A stretch of DNA of 64,000 bases, from NCBI GenBank assembly GCA_963555705.1, contig OY743181.1, forward strand, positions 22,696,513 through 22,760,512, given 5' to 3'. The position numbers were made by a program, and so were the translations under genes. Under the pieces are notes generated by a model. The model searched no databases, was not told the DNA's origin, and saw only the letters and a list, made by a program, of their open reading frames with translations. Shown here piece by piece: positions 31,047 through 43,570 of this stretch (position 1 is its first letter; each line of letters opens with the position of its first letter). Source of the stretch: Ligustrum vulgare. Its lineage: Eukaryota > Streptophyta > Magnoliopsida > Lamiales > Oleaceae.

Positions 31047-34000
31047 ATGCCCAAACGCGGTTCCATGGACATTGTTGACCCCATGGAGATTTTGGCAAAA
31101 ACCCCAAACCACGATGATTATGAAGGATCAAAACACTTCGCATATGCAATGCAGCTTGTGAATTCTTCAGTGCTACCCATGGTGTTGAATGCAGCCATGG
31201 AACTGAATGTATTCGAAATTCTTGTCAAAGCTGGTCCTGATGCACAAATGTCTCCTCAAGAGATTGCGTCCCATATGCCCACTACAAACTCGGATGCACC
31301 TGCCATGCTCGATCGGATGCTTCGGCTCCTCGTAAGCTACTCAGTGCTTGCTTGCTCCGTCAGTGATGATGGCCAACGACATTATGGCCTGGCACCAGTC
31401 ACCAAATACTTTGTGCAGAATGAAGACGGGGTTTCACTTTGCCCTCTCATGGCCTTGCTTCAGGATAAGGTCTTCATTGACAGCTGGTAATTTTTTTTAG
31501 TTCCACTGTTGATCTTGTTATATGAATGAGCGATGAGAATTAACCCTGAATAATTGAGTGCTGAATGAATCGACAGATTCATGTTATAAACTATGAGTGA
31601 TTTTATTTGGAATAGTTTTTAAGTCCCTCAAATTTTTAGCAGATTTTAATAGAAGTTGATGAAATGTTTGGTTAAAAAATTGAGATCCCATAAAATAATT
31701 CGTTGATATTAGTCTCCCTTTGGTAAATTATTTATAAACAATTTTTCTCAAATTACTTTTGACTTAACACATTCCCCCAAACCACTTTCAACTACATATT
31801 TTAACTTGAAAATATAACATTATTTGATTATATTATATATATAAAAACAACTTTTACCAATTAGAGACTTAATTTTAGACTTTGACTTAGATTAAAATCT
31901 CTACATTATATATAATCCTTACCAAACAGGGGCTAAATTGCTGAGATTACAAGATCAACTTAACTCCATAATATATAGGTACAAGCTAAAGGATGCGGTG
32001 CTTGAAGGAGGTGTTCCATTTGACAAGGTTCATGGTACTCATGCATTTGAATATCCTGGAAAGGACCCGAGGTTCAATCAAGTTTTCAACAAGGCAATGA
32101 CCAATCATACAACTGTTGTTATGAAACAAATTCTTGAGCACTACAAAGGTTTCGACCACCTCAAAACTTTGGTCGACATAGGTGGGGGTCTTGGCGTCAC
32201 CCTCAACATGATCACAACGAGATATCCCACCATTAGTGGTATCAATTTCGATTTGCCACATGTTATACGAGAGGCACCATCTTATCCTGGTATTTTTTTT
32301 TCTTTCGCTAACGTGCAGTTACAATGTGTTAGTTTGCTACCATTTGGTAATATTGCTGGTTAATAGTGTTTTGGCAACCTATTTATAAACAATTTTTTAT
32401 AAATATTGTTTACAAATGGCGATGTGACAACATTTTCTTGGTCCATTTTTTGAGAAGTAAAAAAGGAGGGCGGAAAATGGTCCAATAAGATGATGTCACG
32501 TGGCTATGTATAAACAAAATTTATAAGCAAAATGTAGGTGAAGTGCCAAATCAGTTACCCCAAAAGGGGTAGTTGATTACTAGTGTTAATTTGTACATAT
32601 ATGGTAGGTGAAGTGCTAAATACCAGTTTTGTAAATTTTCCAATTATTAAATTACACGACAAATAATTACGGAAAAATTTCCAGTTCTAAGAATATGGAA
32701 CTCTACTAACTAGTAATAGCTTATATAAATGCTCAATTTTGAAGAAAATTTTGAATGCAGGTGTCAAACATGTTGGAGGAGACATGTTTGAAAGTGTTCC
32801 TGGAGGAGATGCCATTTTCATGAAAGTAAGTTGAAAATTTCTACATTGCTAATTAAATTGGTGTTTGTAGAAGATGCAATGTTATAATGTTGTTTTATGT
32901 ATGTATATACTCACACTCCCCACACACTTGAGCTTTTGTATCCAACAAGTCATGCATCGTGTCACATTTTTTTTTATATATTGTTGAAAAGATTTGGCAC
33001 TCGAGGAATATATTAGAGACACCAAATGCCATATTTTGTATCCTATATTAGAAGGTATAAAAACGAAGATATATTACATATATCTAAACGTTTAAAGTGT
33101 TAGATAAAATATACAAGATATATTATAATAATGGAGAAATCAAACAGTAATTATGAATTGTAGAAATATTTTTTTATTAAAAAAGGAAGATATCGAGGAA
33201 CAAATTGAACTGGAAATGAAGGTTGAATAAATCTAATATGAAAATCGAGGCACGTGTACACACCAAGGCTATACTAGAATACAACAGAGTGGAGAAGTAG
33301 AATGAGATTCGAGTCGTTTGACTGTTAGAAAGGACTTGCTATGTGGTAAATATTGGTCTTTTCGGTACGATATTTGTGTACAAATGTCTTGCCCACACAC
33401 AAATTCAAGATCCAAAGGCAATTTTGGTCTATGATTTACATCCATTGTGCGTGCATGTGGAGAGAGCATATATGTCACACATGATTTCACATTTTTAAAG
33501 TGAATACTGTAGAGTAATTGTAGCCAAGAAATTGATGAACTCACAGGTTTCGTCTCTGCCTGCCTCTTCAACCGAGTTTTTATTTGCCTTCGTGAACCGT
33601 AGTCACGCGCCAGCCTCCATGATTGGGGGCTCAATTTTTTTAGCTTATAAATCATGCACTGCTTTTTGTCCAAGAGGGTATATAGTATCCAATTTCATCA
33701 AGCACAAGAATCACAACAATCCTAACTAAGAATACTCACATCGCTCATATTTCAAGTCAATGTAGTGACTAATTTATGGAAACCCAAATACAAGAATGTA
33801 GATGTTTGATTCTTTGTCAAAGAGAGAAAACCTTTTTATCAAAAATAATTTTCTATCAAATATAGTAAAAATGAATTTTAAAACTCCCTTTTAAAACAAG
33901 TTTAGTTCAAAACTAATTTTAACAAAATTAACAAACTTGAAACAACTCTTTACAGGTAGGAAATTACCAAAACGCCCTCACATTTTAAAACCAAATAAGT

Positions 34001-37000
34001 TGGTGAGACATAATTCCTACAAATCTTCACCTTGGATCACCAACATTTCCCTATTCACTTATGGCAATATTTTAGGACTTACTAATCTCATCATTGCTCC
34101 CCTACCTGCAATAAAAAAAAAAAAAAAAAATTCAATTAGACCAAATCAATATGAAGTAAATCTAAACATATAAGAAATATAACAACTATAAGAACCTTAG
34201 TCCCCATATCGGCGAGGTTCTTATCAATGGAATTTTTAATAAATGTACTTCACTTTGAGCTACCTTTTCTCGTATGAAGTGATACTTTACACCTCTATGC
34301 TTTGATATCTCGTGATAGATAGGATTCTTGCAAAGCATTAACGCACTTTGGCTATCAGTATAGGGTAAAACATTATTATACAATAAATTCTACTCGTTTA
34401 GTATACCCTTTAACCACAAACACTTTTACAGCTTAGTTATAACAATGTATTTTGATTCAGATGAAACTTTACCTGGATTCGAAGTAAATCTACTCAAGAA
34501 GCTCATGGAATTACCTAAGTCAGGTATAGTGGTAATCATTGAATACATGACAGAACCAATAGCATTCACATAAGGAGTATTTTCCATTACTTTTACCTCT
34601 TCTCCGGTCTTAAGGGAATGAGATGAAGATAAATTCATATGACCAGCCAAGGGAATATTTATAGATTTAGCATCTTTCATACCAAATGTAGTTACCAATT
34701 TTCTTAGATAGGATTCTTGTGTTATAGTTAATCTATATGCTGCCCTATCCTTAGTGATAACCATGCCTAGAATCTTTCTAGCATTCCCTAAATCAATCAT
34801 ATCAAATTCAGATTTTAAAAGAGTCTTTAACTTGACTATTTCAGCCTTACTACTACTCGTAAGCAACATATTATCTACATATAACAAAAAATAGATTTCA
34901 CAACCTTTCACATTGTTATTATAGTAAAGGCATGCATCAAAATCACTCCTCTTAAAACCAATTTTCAAAACAAATGCATCAAACCTTTTATACTATTGTC
35001 TACGTAATTGTTTTAAATCATACAATGATTTTTTAAGTTGACACACTTTCTAAGGTTTACCTTTCACTTCAGAACCTAATTGTTGAGACATAGAAATGAC
35101 ATCTTCCAAATCACCATTAAGGAAGGCAGTTTTCACATCAAATTGCTCCAATTCCCGATCGAATTGAGCGATCATAGCTAACATCATTTTTATGGTCTTA
35201 TACTTGATAACAGGTGAAAACACTTTGGTGCAATCTATTCCTTCCCTTTGAGTGAACCATTTGGCAACAAATTTATCTTTATACCTAGGTGGGTCACTAG
35301 ATTTATTGCCCTCTTTCACTTTGTATATCCATTTGCATTAAACTATCCTTTGCTTGTCAAGCTTATCTACAAGCACCCAAGTCTCATTCTTCTTAAGGGA
35401 TTCTATTTCCTCTCATGGCTTGAAGCCATTTATCGGATGTAGAATTCTCAATAGCTTCTATATAGGTTGATGGTTCTAATCTAACTAGCTCTTCACCTAA
35501 AACAAATGCAAATTCATCAATGCTAAAATTTGCATATCTAGGATTAGGCTTCACCTCTCTCCTAACGCTATCCCTAGTATGTTGGTAGTCTTCTAGACCT
35601 ACTTGTTCTTTACCTAGGGTAGTATTTTCAGCTTTCAATACTTCAGGTTCGGGTTCTATAGGTGCAGATTCAATAGTTTCGGGTGCTGTTTCCACAATTT
35701 CAGGTTCATTTTCAGCCTCTAAATGCTTGAAATTATGTGCCTTCACCTCAAATTGAACATCTTTCACTTGTGGTTGTTCTATAGGTTCTTTTTCGGACTT
35801 AAGGGAAAGCATCTCTTATTTATTAAACACCACATCTCTGCTATTAGTGATCTTGATACCATTTCACTCATAACCTATATCTATTAACCCCAACGGGATA
35901 ACCTAACAACACATTCTTAACAACCCTATCATCCAATTCTCCCTCTGTTTGATGCGCATATGCGGCACAACCAAAAACTCTAATGTGAGACAAATTTGGA
36001 GGCTTCCCAGTCCATAACTCTTCCGGAGTCTTAAAGTCAATAGTACTTGAAGGTGACCTATTAATCAAGTCAATCGCAGAACTAGCTGCTTCACACCAAA
36101 ACCCTTTAGCTACACCCGAACTCAACAACATACATCTAACCTTATCCATGATGGTCCTAATGAGCCTCTCGGCCACCCCATTTTGTTAAGGTGTGTGCCT
36201 AACAGTCCTATGTCTTTGAATATCCCTTTCTTTGTAAAATGAACCAAATTCAACGTTACAAAACTCAAGGCCATTTTCGGTTCTTAAAGTTTTAACCGTA
36301 CATCCTACTTAATTTTCAACAAGTTTCAACCACTCTCTAAAGTATCTAAAGGTCTCATCTTTAGAATTTAAGGGATACACACAAGACTTCCTAATATAGT
36401 CATCTACTATAGATAGAAAATATCTCTTCCAACCATGTGTGGGATGTTTTTTCCGGCCCTCATAAATCGGCATGAACATAAGTGGCTTACGTACATTGTG
36501 TGCCATCTCTCCAAAACTAAGTCTATGCGACTAACCTAGAACACAATTCTCACAAAAAAGTCATCTTAGTCACTGAGTTTTTCCCAAACAATTGTCGATC
36601 ACCTAGAAACTTCAAACCTTTATTTCCCATGTGTCCCATTCTATGATGCCATAATTCAGTGTTATTTTCATTAACATATAAAGAACTCGAATCACTCGAC
36701 ACTTATGTATCTCCAAGTAAGTAGTATAAACCACCTCCTCTTTTAGGTCCTTTCATAATTACTAATGAACCATTAATCACCTTTAGAGTAAAATTCTCAG
36801 ATTTAAACTGATAACCTTCATTTTCAAGGACACCTAGGGATATTAGGTTTCTCTTTTAATTAGGAACATACCTAACAATATAAAGAGATCTAACTATCCC
36901 ATTAGGCATTCTTATTGCAATGTCCTCGATCCCTTCTACAACTTGGGAATTTTTATCTCCCATGTAGACATGACACATATGAAAAGTGGCACCCATGTCA

Positions 37001-39704
37001 AGAATCCACTCTTAATCTACATCACTCTTACCCACAGTCATCACATGCAAGCTATCAATCTCAGCCTCTAAGGCTGCATTATTTTGGGGCTCATTCACAT
37101 GGTCTATCCGTTTCTTCTTAAAGTCGAAGCAATTTCTTCTAAAGTGTCTTAACTTTCCACAGTGGAAACACTTCTTATCGCTCCTATCCCTTGACTTAGA
37201 CATCCCCTTGGATTTACTCTTAAATTTCTTAAATTTTTTACTACCAGCCTCTCTTTTCTCAGATCTCCCCCTAACAAACATAGCCTCTTCCCTCATGCTC
37301 CTAGAGTCCTTTCTTACATCTAGCTCCCTAGACCGAAGTGCATCTATACTAATAGCTTGGGTAAGTGTATCCCTAAAGTATTTTATGGCATTCCTTACTT
37401 CTCTATAGGACTCAGGTAAAGAATTCTACAGAATAACCTCTAAATCCTCATCTGCAAATTTCTTATCGTTATGTACTAAACTCTCGATAATTATGCTAAA
37501 ATTATTCGAATTAGTCTCCAAATCCTTGCTAGCATCCATCTTAAAGCAAAAAAGCTTCTTGAGCAAGTAAATCCTTTTATGCAAGGTCTTGATAAAAAAC
37601 AAAGAATCCAAGCGAGTCCATAAATCTCTTGTAGTCTTAAACTCATCTACTTGCCTAACAATGTTATCAAATAAGTGCAAAATAATCGAACTATATGCAA
37701 TCTCATTCATTTCTTCAAGTACATCAGGTTGTGTTTCAATTCAGCAGAAAAATTTTCTGGATCATCAAGAGCCTTCGAGACCCATTGTTAAACTAGAATA
37801 GCTTGCATTTTCTGCTTCCAAGGAGAATAGTCATCCTTTCCATCAAATTGTGACAGTTCAACCCTCGAACCCTTCATAGATTCTAAAAATGGAGAATATG
37901 CTTTGGAAGATGAGGGCTGATCCTTTGGATCAGTGTCAGCGTTAAACAGGAAAGATCTTTCAAAGAAACATTTTACACACAGATGAATCACACCTGAACA
38001 GTAAAAAATTTACCAAGCAAATGAATGAAAATTTATCAATGCACCAATAGATTCAAGACAACTTTGATCAAATATTATAAGTACTTATCAATGACTAATC
38101 AAATTAGCATATCACTAAGCACATATATCAAGAAAAATCAAATTTCAGTTATTCACCAATTTATAGTATGTAATTCCTATGTGAGTTCTACCAACAAGCA
38201 ATAGTTAACAGCAAAGTAACCCCTAACTCTATATGGAAACATCACAATAGCCTCTAAAACATGAACTACAACAATTAAAACAAGGGATAGCTAAACAAAC
38301 CGAGTGGACCATGTCTTTAAGTCCATAATAGGGAGAGACGCGAATTGATTTTGACGACAAAACTTCAAAATGGACTCTGCAGGTCCTGCTGAACGTTCTG
38401 TCTAAAATTTGTGTCTCTAGAAAACACCGCCGGAGCCGTCGCCTGCTGCAGCTGGAAATTGATGAACTCCACCACAACATGCTCCTCTTCTTCACGAACA
38501 CGAACTTGAAATCCGTTTGTTGATTGGAGATATAGTTTGGCTGGAAAATCAATTTTTCAAGTCCGGTTAGGGTTTCACTGTTCCGGTCAAAATCACCACC
38601 ACTGGTCGTTAGATTGAGCTGACCTTCTGGTCGGATTTTCCTCTCGACTGTGAGGTCCCTGTGGTGGTATTTGATCATTGGTAGGTGGCCGAAGTGATTG
38701 TTGAGAAAGCAGAAAAAAAATTTCTTCCTTCCTCGGTCTTCTTCTCTCTCTCAGACAGGCTTTCGCTTTTGAAGGTTGATTCAAGATTTCAACTTCAATC
38801 TTTAACATGCTCTGATGCCATTTTGTAGACTAAAATTGTAGCCTAGAAATTGATGGAATCTCAGGTTTCGTCTCTGCCTGCCTCTTCAACTGAGTTTTTC
38901 TTTGCCTTCAAGAACCGTAGTCACGTTCTATTAAAAATAAATTGTAAAACTCTCTTTTAAAACAAGTTTAGTCAAAATTAATATTAACAAAATTAACAAA
39001 CTTGAAACAACTCTTTACAAGTAGGGAATTACCAAAATGCCCTCACACATTTTAAAACCAAACAAATTGGTGAGACATAATTCCGACAAATACATATATA
39101 AAGCAGTTCAGAGTTTCATAATTTTCCTATGTGGGATAAGCTTTCTTAAGATTTCATTTTTCCAACGGTCATCTTTGAGCATCAATTTGATGTTCTCATT
39201 GAGGAGAATTCAAATCCACTTTCAACTTCCTCAAAGGAGAAATGGGTCCAACAAAAATTATTCCCAAAAATGACATAATATACTTAATTTTCCAACATAA
39301 AGTATTTAAATCAACGCACTGAGATTTTTATTGACCATGTAATGCTGCAGATTGTTTATCAGTCTTGAAGATATTGTATCTAAATTTGGTAAATATTTTT
39401 TTAACAGTGGATACTACATGATTGGAGTGATGACCACTGTTTGAAATTGCTCAAGAACTGCTACAAGGCTCTACCTGAAGATGGAAAGGTAATTGTTGTT
39501 GAAGTAATTCTTCCCGTGAAACCCGACACTAGTACCTCCGTGATTAGCACGAGCCAAATTGATCTGGTTATGATGACTCAAAGTCCGGGGGGCAAAGAGC
39601 GATCCGAAGTCGAGTTTCATGCCTTAGCCAAGGGAGCGGGATTTACAGGCTTAAGATTGTACTGTTCTGTATGCAACTTTTGGGTCATGGAATTCCACAA
39701 GTAG
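31047..39704 (+). CDS. COMT-like O-methyltransferase, four exons, apparently intact
   Basis: Exons 31047-31486, 31979-32289, 32761-32825 and 39408-39704. All introns are GT-AG, phases agree, and the total is 370 codons, the normal length for caffeic-acid/flavonoid-type class I OMTs. The enzyme transfers a methyl group from S-adenosylmethionine to a phenolic hydroxyl in the cytosol. Visible are the dimerisation domain ([17 protein letters not shown]), SAM motif [26 protein letters not shown], catalytic His in LHDWSDDH and Glu in VIVVE and GKERSEVEF. The substrate-pocket segment reads [11 protein letters not shown] where COMT has MNQDKV, so the substrate is uncertain. Intron 3 is 6582 bp and holds the Copia element 33508-39088 in antisense. 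Expression is unknown. Confidence 0.85.
31487..31978 (+). other. OMT copy 1 intron 1
   Basis: 492 bp, GTAATT to ATATAG, AT-rich, no insertion seen. Confidence 0.75.
32290..32760 (+). other. OMT copy 1 intron 2
   Basis: 471 bp, GTATTT to AATGCAG. The paralogue at 48106-50434 is about five times longer. Confidence 0.75.
32826..33502 (+). other. OMT copy 1 intron 3, part before the Copia
   Basis: Begins GTAAGT. It includes CACACACTTGAGCTTTTGT near 32924, the empty site for the Cassandra insertion in copy 2 (50764-51384). No gene. Confidence 0.6.
33508..34021 (-). repeat. Copia 3' LTR (left), 514 bp
   Basis: TGTAGAGTA to TTCCTACA. The minus-strand CAAGGTGAAGATT (34034-34022) before it is the Copia PPT (consensus CAAGGTGGAGATT). 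Confidence 0.88.
34186..37011 (-). pseudogene. Copia pol, broken
   Basis: Minus-strand order is as expected: protease near 37010-36960, integrase (36309-36506, 35868-36176 with [16 protein letters not shown]), variable linker (35393-35812), reverse transcriptase (35050-35319 with [24 protein letters not shown]; 34426-34968) and RNase H (34186-34383 with [13 protein letters not shown]). The protease active site reads DMG instead of DSG, and the RT box reads YVDNML instead of YVDDML. Together with many stops and frameshifts this copy is inactive. It is not the same subfamily as 14971-21428. Confidence 0.85.
37012..37991 (-). pseudogene. Copia gag, broken
   Basis: Three minus-strand pieces: 37788-37991 ([20 protein letters not shown]), 37426-37710 ([20 protein letters not shown]) and 37012-37296, which holds the zinc knuckle [14 protein letters not shown] (Gly-His normally found before the His has become Arg). 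Stops lie between the pieces. It is the parent or sister of 1-880. Confidence 0.82.
37992..38806 (-). other. Copia 5' leader
   Basis: Non-coding leader matching 881-1734. The 149-codon frame 38229-38678 has no motif. Confidence 0.55.
38807..38820 (-). other. Copia primer-binding site
   Basis: Minus-strand TGGCATCAGAGCAT, one mismatch to the initiator tRNA-Met site, three bases from the LTR. Confidence 0.78.
38824..39088 (-). repeat. Copia 5' LTR (right), with internal deletion
   Basis: 265 bp. Compared with 1751-2259, about 244 bp are missing between two TCTA direct repeats, consistent with microhomology deletion. Confidence 0.85.
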
Positions 39705-40640
39705 GTTGCTGGATTGTGATATGTTTCTTGTTCAGGAACTTCAATTTATCTTGTTATGCTGCTCAAACTACTATCCAGTTGTGGATTTAAATAATATGTT
39801 TCACTTAACTGCTTCTCGTTCACAAACATAGGTGAAATACTATGATGTAAATTGAAATGTACTTAAATACATAAGATTATTAAATATATGTGTTTACCGT
39901 TTACAAATTATGTTAACAAAAAGAAGCAGAGTTACTGGTGATGTGCAATGCTACCATGCAAATGTTTCCTTGCTCGAGCTGCAGCATTTTCCCGCAATTT
40001 TCTTTCAGCTGGTTCCGATAATTTCCTTGTATGTGTTTTTAATTTTCTGTACCAAGACTTCCCTGAAATCCATAAGCTCTACATTTTAGCTTCAACTTAG
40101 AAATATATCGAATTACATTGTATTTCATATAAGAGAAGAAAGATTACCTTTTCGTTTTGGAAACCAGGTTCTTGTATGCAAACCACTGTCAACAAGTCCA
40201 AAGAATACAAAAGAGCCGTAAGTTGATCTCTTTAGTTCTGCTACAAAAATTCTATCTACTTGTAAAAAATTTATTTACTTTTTTGGGTTTTCTTCCCTCA
40301 TTTATGATTTATCAGCTTTTGTTGACAATTCACAATTATTCAGACAAAGACATAAAAGAGAGAAACATTTATAAACTGGGCTTGAACAAAATCCTTTAAA
40401 AAATGCAAAGAATCATAAGTATTACAAGAAAAATAACTTACACCAGTATATCCTATTCCCACTAGCTCAAGAACACCAGGTACCAGTGGGAGCCTGCAAA
40501 AGGGGAACCCAAGTTTAACATGTTATGAGGCCTGCCTTGAGCAAAATCAGGACAAAGCTCATGTCCTCGTATTAACGTTTGGCTTCGATTTCACGCCTAA
40601 ATGTTGATTCGAGGACGTCACACTGAAATTAGGACAAACC
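39705..40640. other. OMT copy 1 3' flank, no gene seen
   Basis: AT-rich, duplicated at 2877-3830 and in part at 43340-43570. Open frames here have no motif. Confidence 0.6.
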
Positions 40641-40647
40641 TGAAAAT

Positions 40648-42420
40648 ATTGCTTTCTTACTTAAAAGATCTCTGTATGGCCTGAAACAGGTAGGAATGGC
40701 AATGAGGCGGGAATGCATTTCCCTGTCCCCGCCCCATTAATGATTTAATTGGGGATGTGAATGGGACGGGGCGGGGATGAAAAAATCCCCGTTTACATCT
40801 CCATTTTTTTTTTAAAGTTTTAAAATAATTTATGTAAACAATATAAGGAAACATGCAGGAAAACCCTAATATTTTCTAAATCTAATAATCTTTACACATT
40901 ATTTGGACATTAATCGAATATATATCCATCTTTGTTTGTATCTTTATTTAACATTTGATTAGATGAGAAAGTACAACTTGATAAGCTTAATAATAAATAA
41001 GTTTTTCAAAATAAGTATTTAAAGTTTATGACTTGATAAGTAATGAATTTCTGGTGTAAGAAATTTTGACATAATAGGACTTGTACAGATTATATAAGAT
41101 TTTTTTTTCTCTTTTTAAATTTTAATGCAACTTGTTAATTATGGATGAAGATCGGGGACGGGGCGGGGATAAGACGGTCATCCCTGTCCCCGCCCCGTCC
41201 TGTCCTCGGTTTGGGGATGCTTTTTCATCCCCATCCCCGTCTTTGTCGAGGATTTCCCGTCCCGTTCGAGACGGGTCCCCGTCGGGTTCAGGTATTCCCC
41301 ACCTCGTTGCCATCCCTAGAAACAGGCACCCAGACAGTGGTATAAAAGATTTGATACCTTTATACAAAGTCTGAAATTTGTTAAAAGTCAATATGATCCA
41401 TGTTTTTACTTTAAGGATCTGAATTCATGTTACATGTACCTACTGCTGTATGTATATTATATGTTAATTCCTGGATCTGATTTGAATGAGATTAAGTCAC
41501 TTAAACATAAATTTAGTACAAAATTTGAAATGAAAAACTTGAGCAATGCTAGAAAAATCCTAGGAATGGATATCTTTAGAAATAAAGAAACAGGAAAATT
41601 AGTTTTAAATCAAAAGGCTTACATTGAAAAGATTTTGAAAAAGTTTAATTTGTTTGATTCAAAACCTGTTTCTTTAACTTTGCTTAGTCATTTCAAACTT
41701 TCTGCTGAACAATCACCTAAATTTATAGAAGAAGAAAATAGGATGATTCACGTGCCCTATCAAAATGCTGTTGGCTCTGTTATGTATCTCATGATCTGCA
41801 CCAGACATGATATTGTTTTTGCAGTCAATGTACTTAGTAGATTTATGAGCAAACTAGGTGAGACCCATTGGGAAGCTATGAAATGCTTGTTTAGATATCT
41901 GAAAAGTACTTTTAATTTGAGCCTTGTTTTTTAAAAACAAAAGTCCGATTTCTGTCTTAAAGGTTTTATTGATTCTGATTTTGCTGGAAATGTAGACAAT
42001 AAGAAATCAATTTCTACTTATTTCTTTGTATTAAATGGTATTTGTGTAAGTTGGAAATGTCAATTGCAAAAACTTGTTGCACTTTCTTTTACAGAAGTTG
42101 AATATATAGCTGCTACTGATGCTGTGAAAGAGTCTGTTTGGTTAAGAGGCTTATTAAAAGAATTATGACATTTTTATGATCATTTGGTTAGCATTTGTAC
42201 AGACAGTCAAAGTGCTTTATATCTTAGTAGAAATCATGTATTCCATAATAGGTCTAAACACATTGATGTTAAATTTCATTTTATTTGAGATTTTCTTGAT
42301 AAAGGTATAATAAAATTTGAGAGAATAGCTATTGAATGCAATTTTGCTGATACTGGAACCAAAGTTTACCTTTTAACAAATTTAGAGATGATCTAAGGTT
42401 TTTAAATTTGTTAGAATTTT
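40648..42420 (+). pseudogene. Copia RT/RNase H fragment, inactive
   Basis: SLYGLKQ is split by the hAT MITE; the rest resumes at 41319 with APRQWYKRFD. 41434-41934 is an open 166-codon piece. The catalytic YVDDML reads YVYYML, both Asp changed to Tyr. RNase H follows in several frames (DSDFAGNVDN, TEVEYIAATD, CTDSQSALYL) with stops. Confidence 0.82.
40691..41318 (+). mobile_element. Non-autonomous hAT element (8-bp TSD GAAACAGG)
   Basis: 628 bp from TAGGAATGGCAATGAGGCGG to CCTCGTTGCCATCCCTA, imperfect terminal inverted repeats. GAAACAGG flanks it at 40683-40690 and 41319-41326. Both ends are rich in CCCCGTCCCCGCCCC-type subterminal motifs, the middle is AT-rich, and there is no transposase. 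Removing it restores a continuous Copia reading (GLKQAPRQW). The 80-, 89- and 66-codon frames in it are repeat artefacts. Confidence 0.93.
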
Positions 42421-42472
42421 GATACTGCTTTAATTGTGATTTACAGGTGTTGCTGATCCAATTGAGGTAGAG

Positions 42473-43339
42473 TGTGTGAACGCAATTGGACAATGCAGCA
42501 GCCCAAAATAGGAAAAGCCCAAATTGCTGAAGTTTATATATTAAAAGCCTAGTCGGATTTAATTGAAGCTAATCCATCTTTATAACTCCAGCCCAACTTA
42601 TGTAACGACCCGGGTCCCACTTAACGGGCTGTCCCGGCCGTTAGATGACGGCATACTGTCCTCACCGTACCAACACGGGTATTTCCAACATGCTTTATCC
42701 TCACTCACACGCTCCCCGAGAAAACTTCCCAGGAGGTCACCAATCCCAAAATTTCTTCAAGCCAAGCACGCTTAACTTTGGAGTTTCTAACGATGGACTT
42801 CCGGAAAAGAAGGTGCATTTTGTTGGTATGAATAGTACCTATCAATTCTCTTAAGCTTTCTTAGTTGGGGTATTACAACTTAGATAACCCGATGGAATGG
42901 CCCAATACCTGGTTTAACCATCTAGCTTGATTTCAGCCATTGGATCAAACCGGATAAATCCCATCCCTCCATTTCATGATAAGGATGCGTCTGTCTATTC
43001 ACTTGCTTCTAGATTCTTCTTGATTTCTCTCTCTCTCCGTGTCTGGCTCTTCGTCTTCTCTTCTTTGTGATTTACAGAGGGAAATCTCATCTCTCTCACG
43101 CCGATTCTTTGTGGTTAATCAGAGTTTAAACTTTGTGGTTTATTTACAGTGTTTGATCTGTAATACTTTATGGCACTTTGTAGTTTTTATGCAAGATTTT
43201 TATATTTTGAAAGTTTGTTCTTGGCTGGTAAAAATCTTTTTGATATTTGTATTTTTCTTTTCGATTAACAAATATTTCTGAGGTTTTTATGCTTACAACT
43301 CTCATTGTGATAACTTTGTGGTGATTCTGGGACATAACA
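42473..43339 (+). repeat. Copia 3' LTR carrying a Cassandra solo LTR
   Basis: TGTGTGAACGC to GACATAACA, about 585 bp after the nested insertion is removed, similar to the 606-bp LTR of the related element. Confidence 0.7.
42601..42877 (-). mobile_element. Solo Cassandra LTR with 5S-like sequence (TSD ACTTA)
   Basis: TGTAACGACCC to GGTATTACA, flanked by ACTTA at 42596-42600 and 42878-42882. It contains the minus-strand 5S-rRNA-like segment (plus strand ACTTCCCAGGAGGTCACC and AAGCACGCTTAACT). It is closer to the true 5S sequence than the copies at 50764-51384, and has about 40 extra bases near 42682-42722. Confidence 0.85.
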
Positions 43340-43570
43340 ATGTCCGTTTTAGAAACCAGGTTCTTGTATGCAAACCACTGTTAACACGTACAAAGAATAC
43401 AAAAGAGTCGTAAGTTGAAGCAAGAAAAATTCTAATTACTTGTAAAATCTTATATACTTTTCTCAAATTATTCAGACAGACATAAAAGAGAAAAACATTC
43501 ATAAAACTGAGATTGACTATAATCCTTGTACAATTTTATCTTCAATTGCAACTCCTCCAAATGGTTTTAA
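43340..43570. repeat. Third copy of OMT 3' flank
   Basis: GAAACCAGGTTCTTGTATGC and what follows match 40167-40400 and 3339-3570 with many changes. It shows that another OMT duplicate once ended here. Confidence 0.7.

Larger units (their letters stand above)
33508..39088 (-). mobile_element. Dead Copia retrotransposon in OMT intron 3 (TSD AATAC)
   Basis: About 5.6 kb on the minus strand, flanked by AATAC at 33503-33507 and 39089-39093. The 5' LTR (38824-39088) and PBS are on the right; the PPT and 3' LTR (33508-34021) are on the left. Gag and Pol are recognisable but full of stops. The LTRs are clearly diverged, and one has lost about 244 bp. It was inserted before the segmental duplication that made 1-4121. 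Confidence 0.92.
37073..40936. repeat. Segmental duplicate of 1-4121
   Basis: The partner of the first feature. It contains the gag half and 5' LTR of the intron-3 Copia, OMT exon 4, the 3' flank and the first 246 bp of the hAT MITE. Confidence 0.9.
40648..43339 (+). mobile_element. Copia 3' half with nested hAT MITE and Cassandra solo LTR
   Basis: Begins within reverse transcriptase and runs through RNase H, PPT (ATTGAGGTAGAG) and the 3' LTR (42473-43339). It is related to 14971-21428 (same NLLEF C-terminus and PPT layout). The 5' part is missing. After the LTR comes OMT 3'-flank sequence, so the element sits in an OMT duplicate. Confidence 0.82.

Noticed and set aside
33269..33673. 134-codon minus-strand ORF
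   Set aside because: Spans the junction of OMT intron 3 and the Copia LTR, so it cannot be a pre-existing gene; no motif.
41132..41391. Arg/Gly/Pro-rich ORFs on both strands
   Set aside because: Produced by the CCCCGTCCCC subterminal repeats of the hAT MITE.
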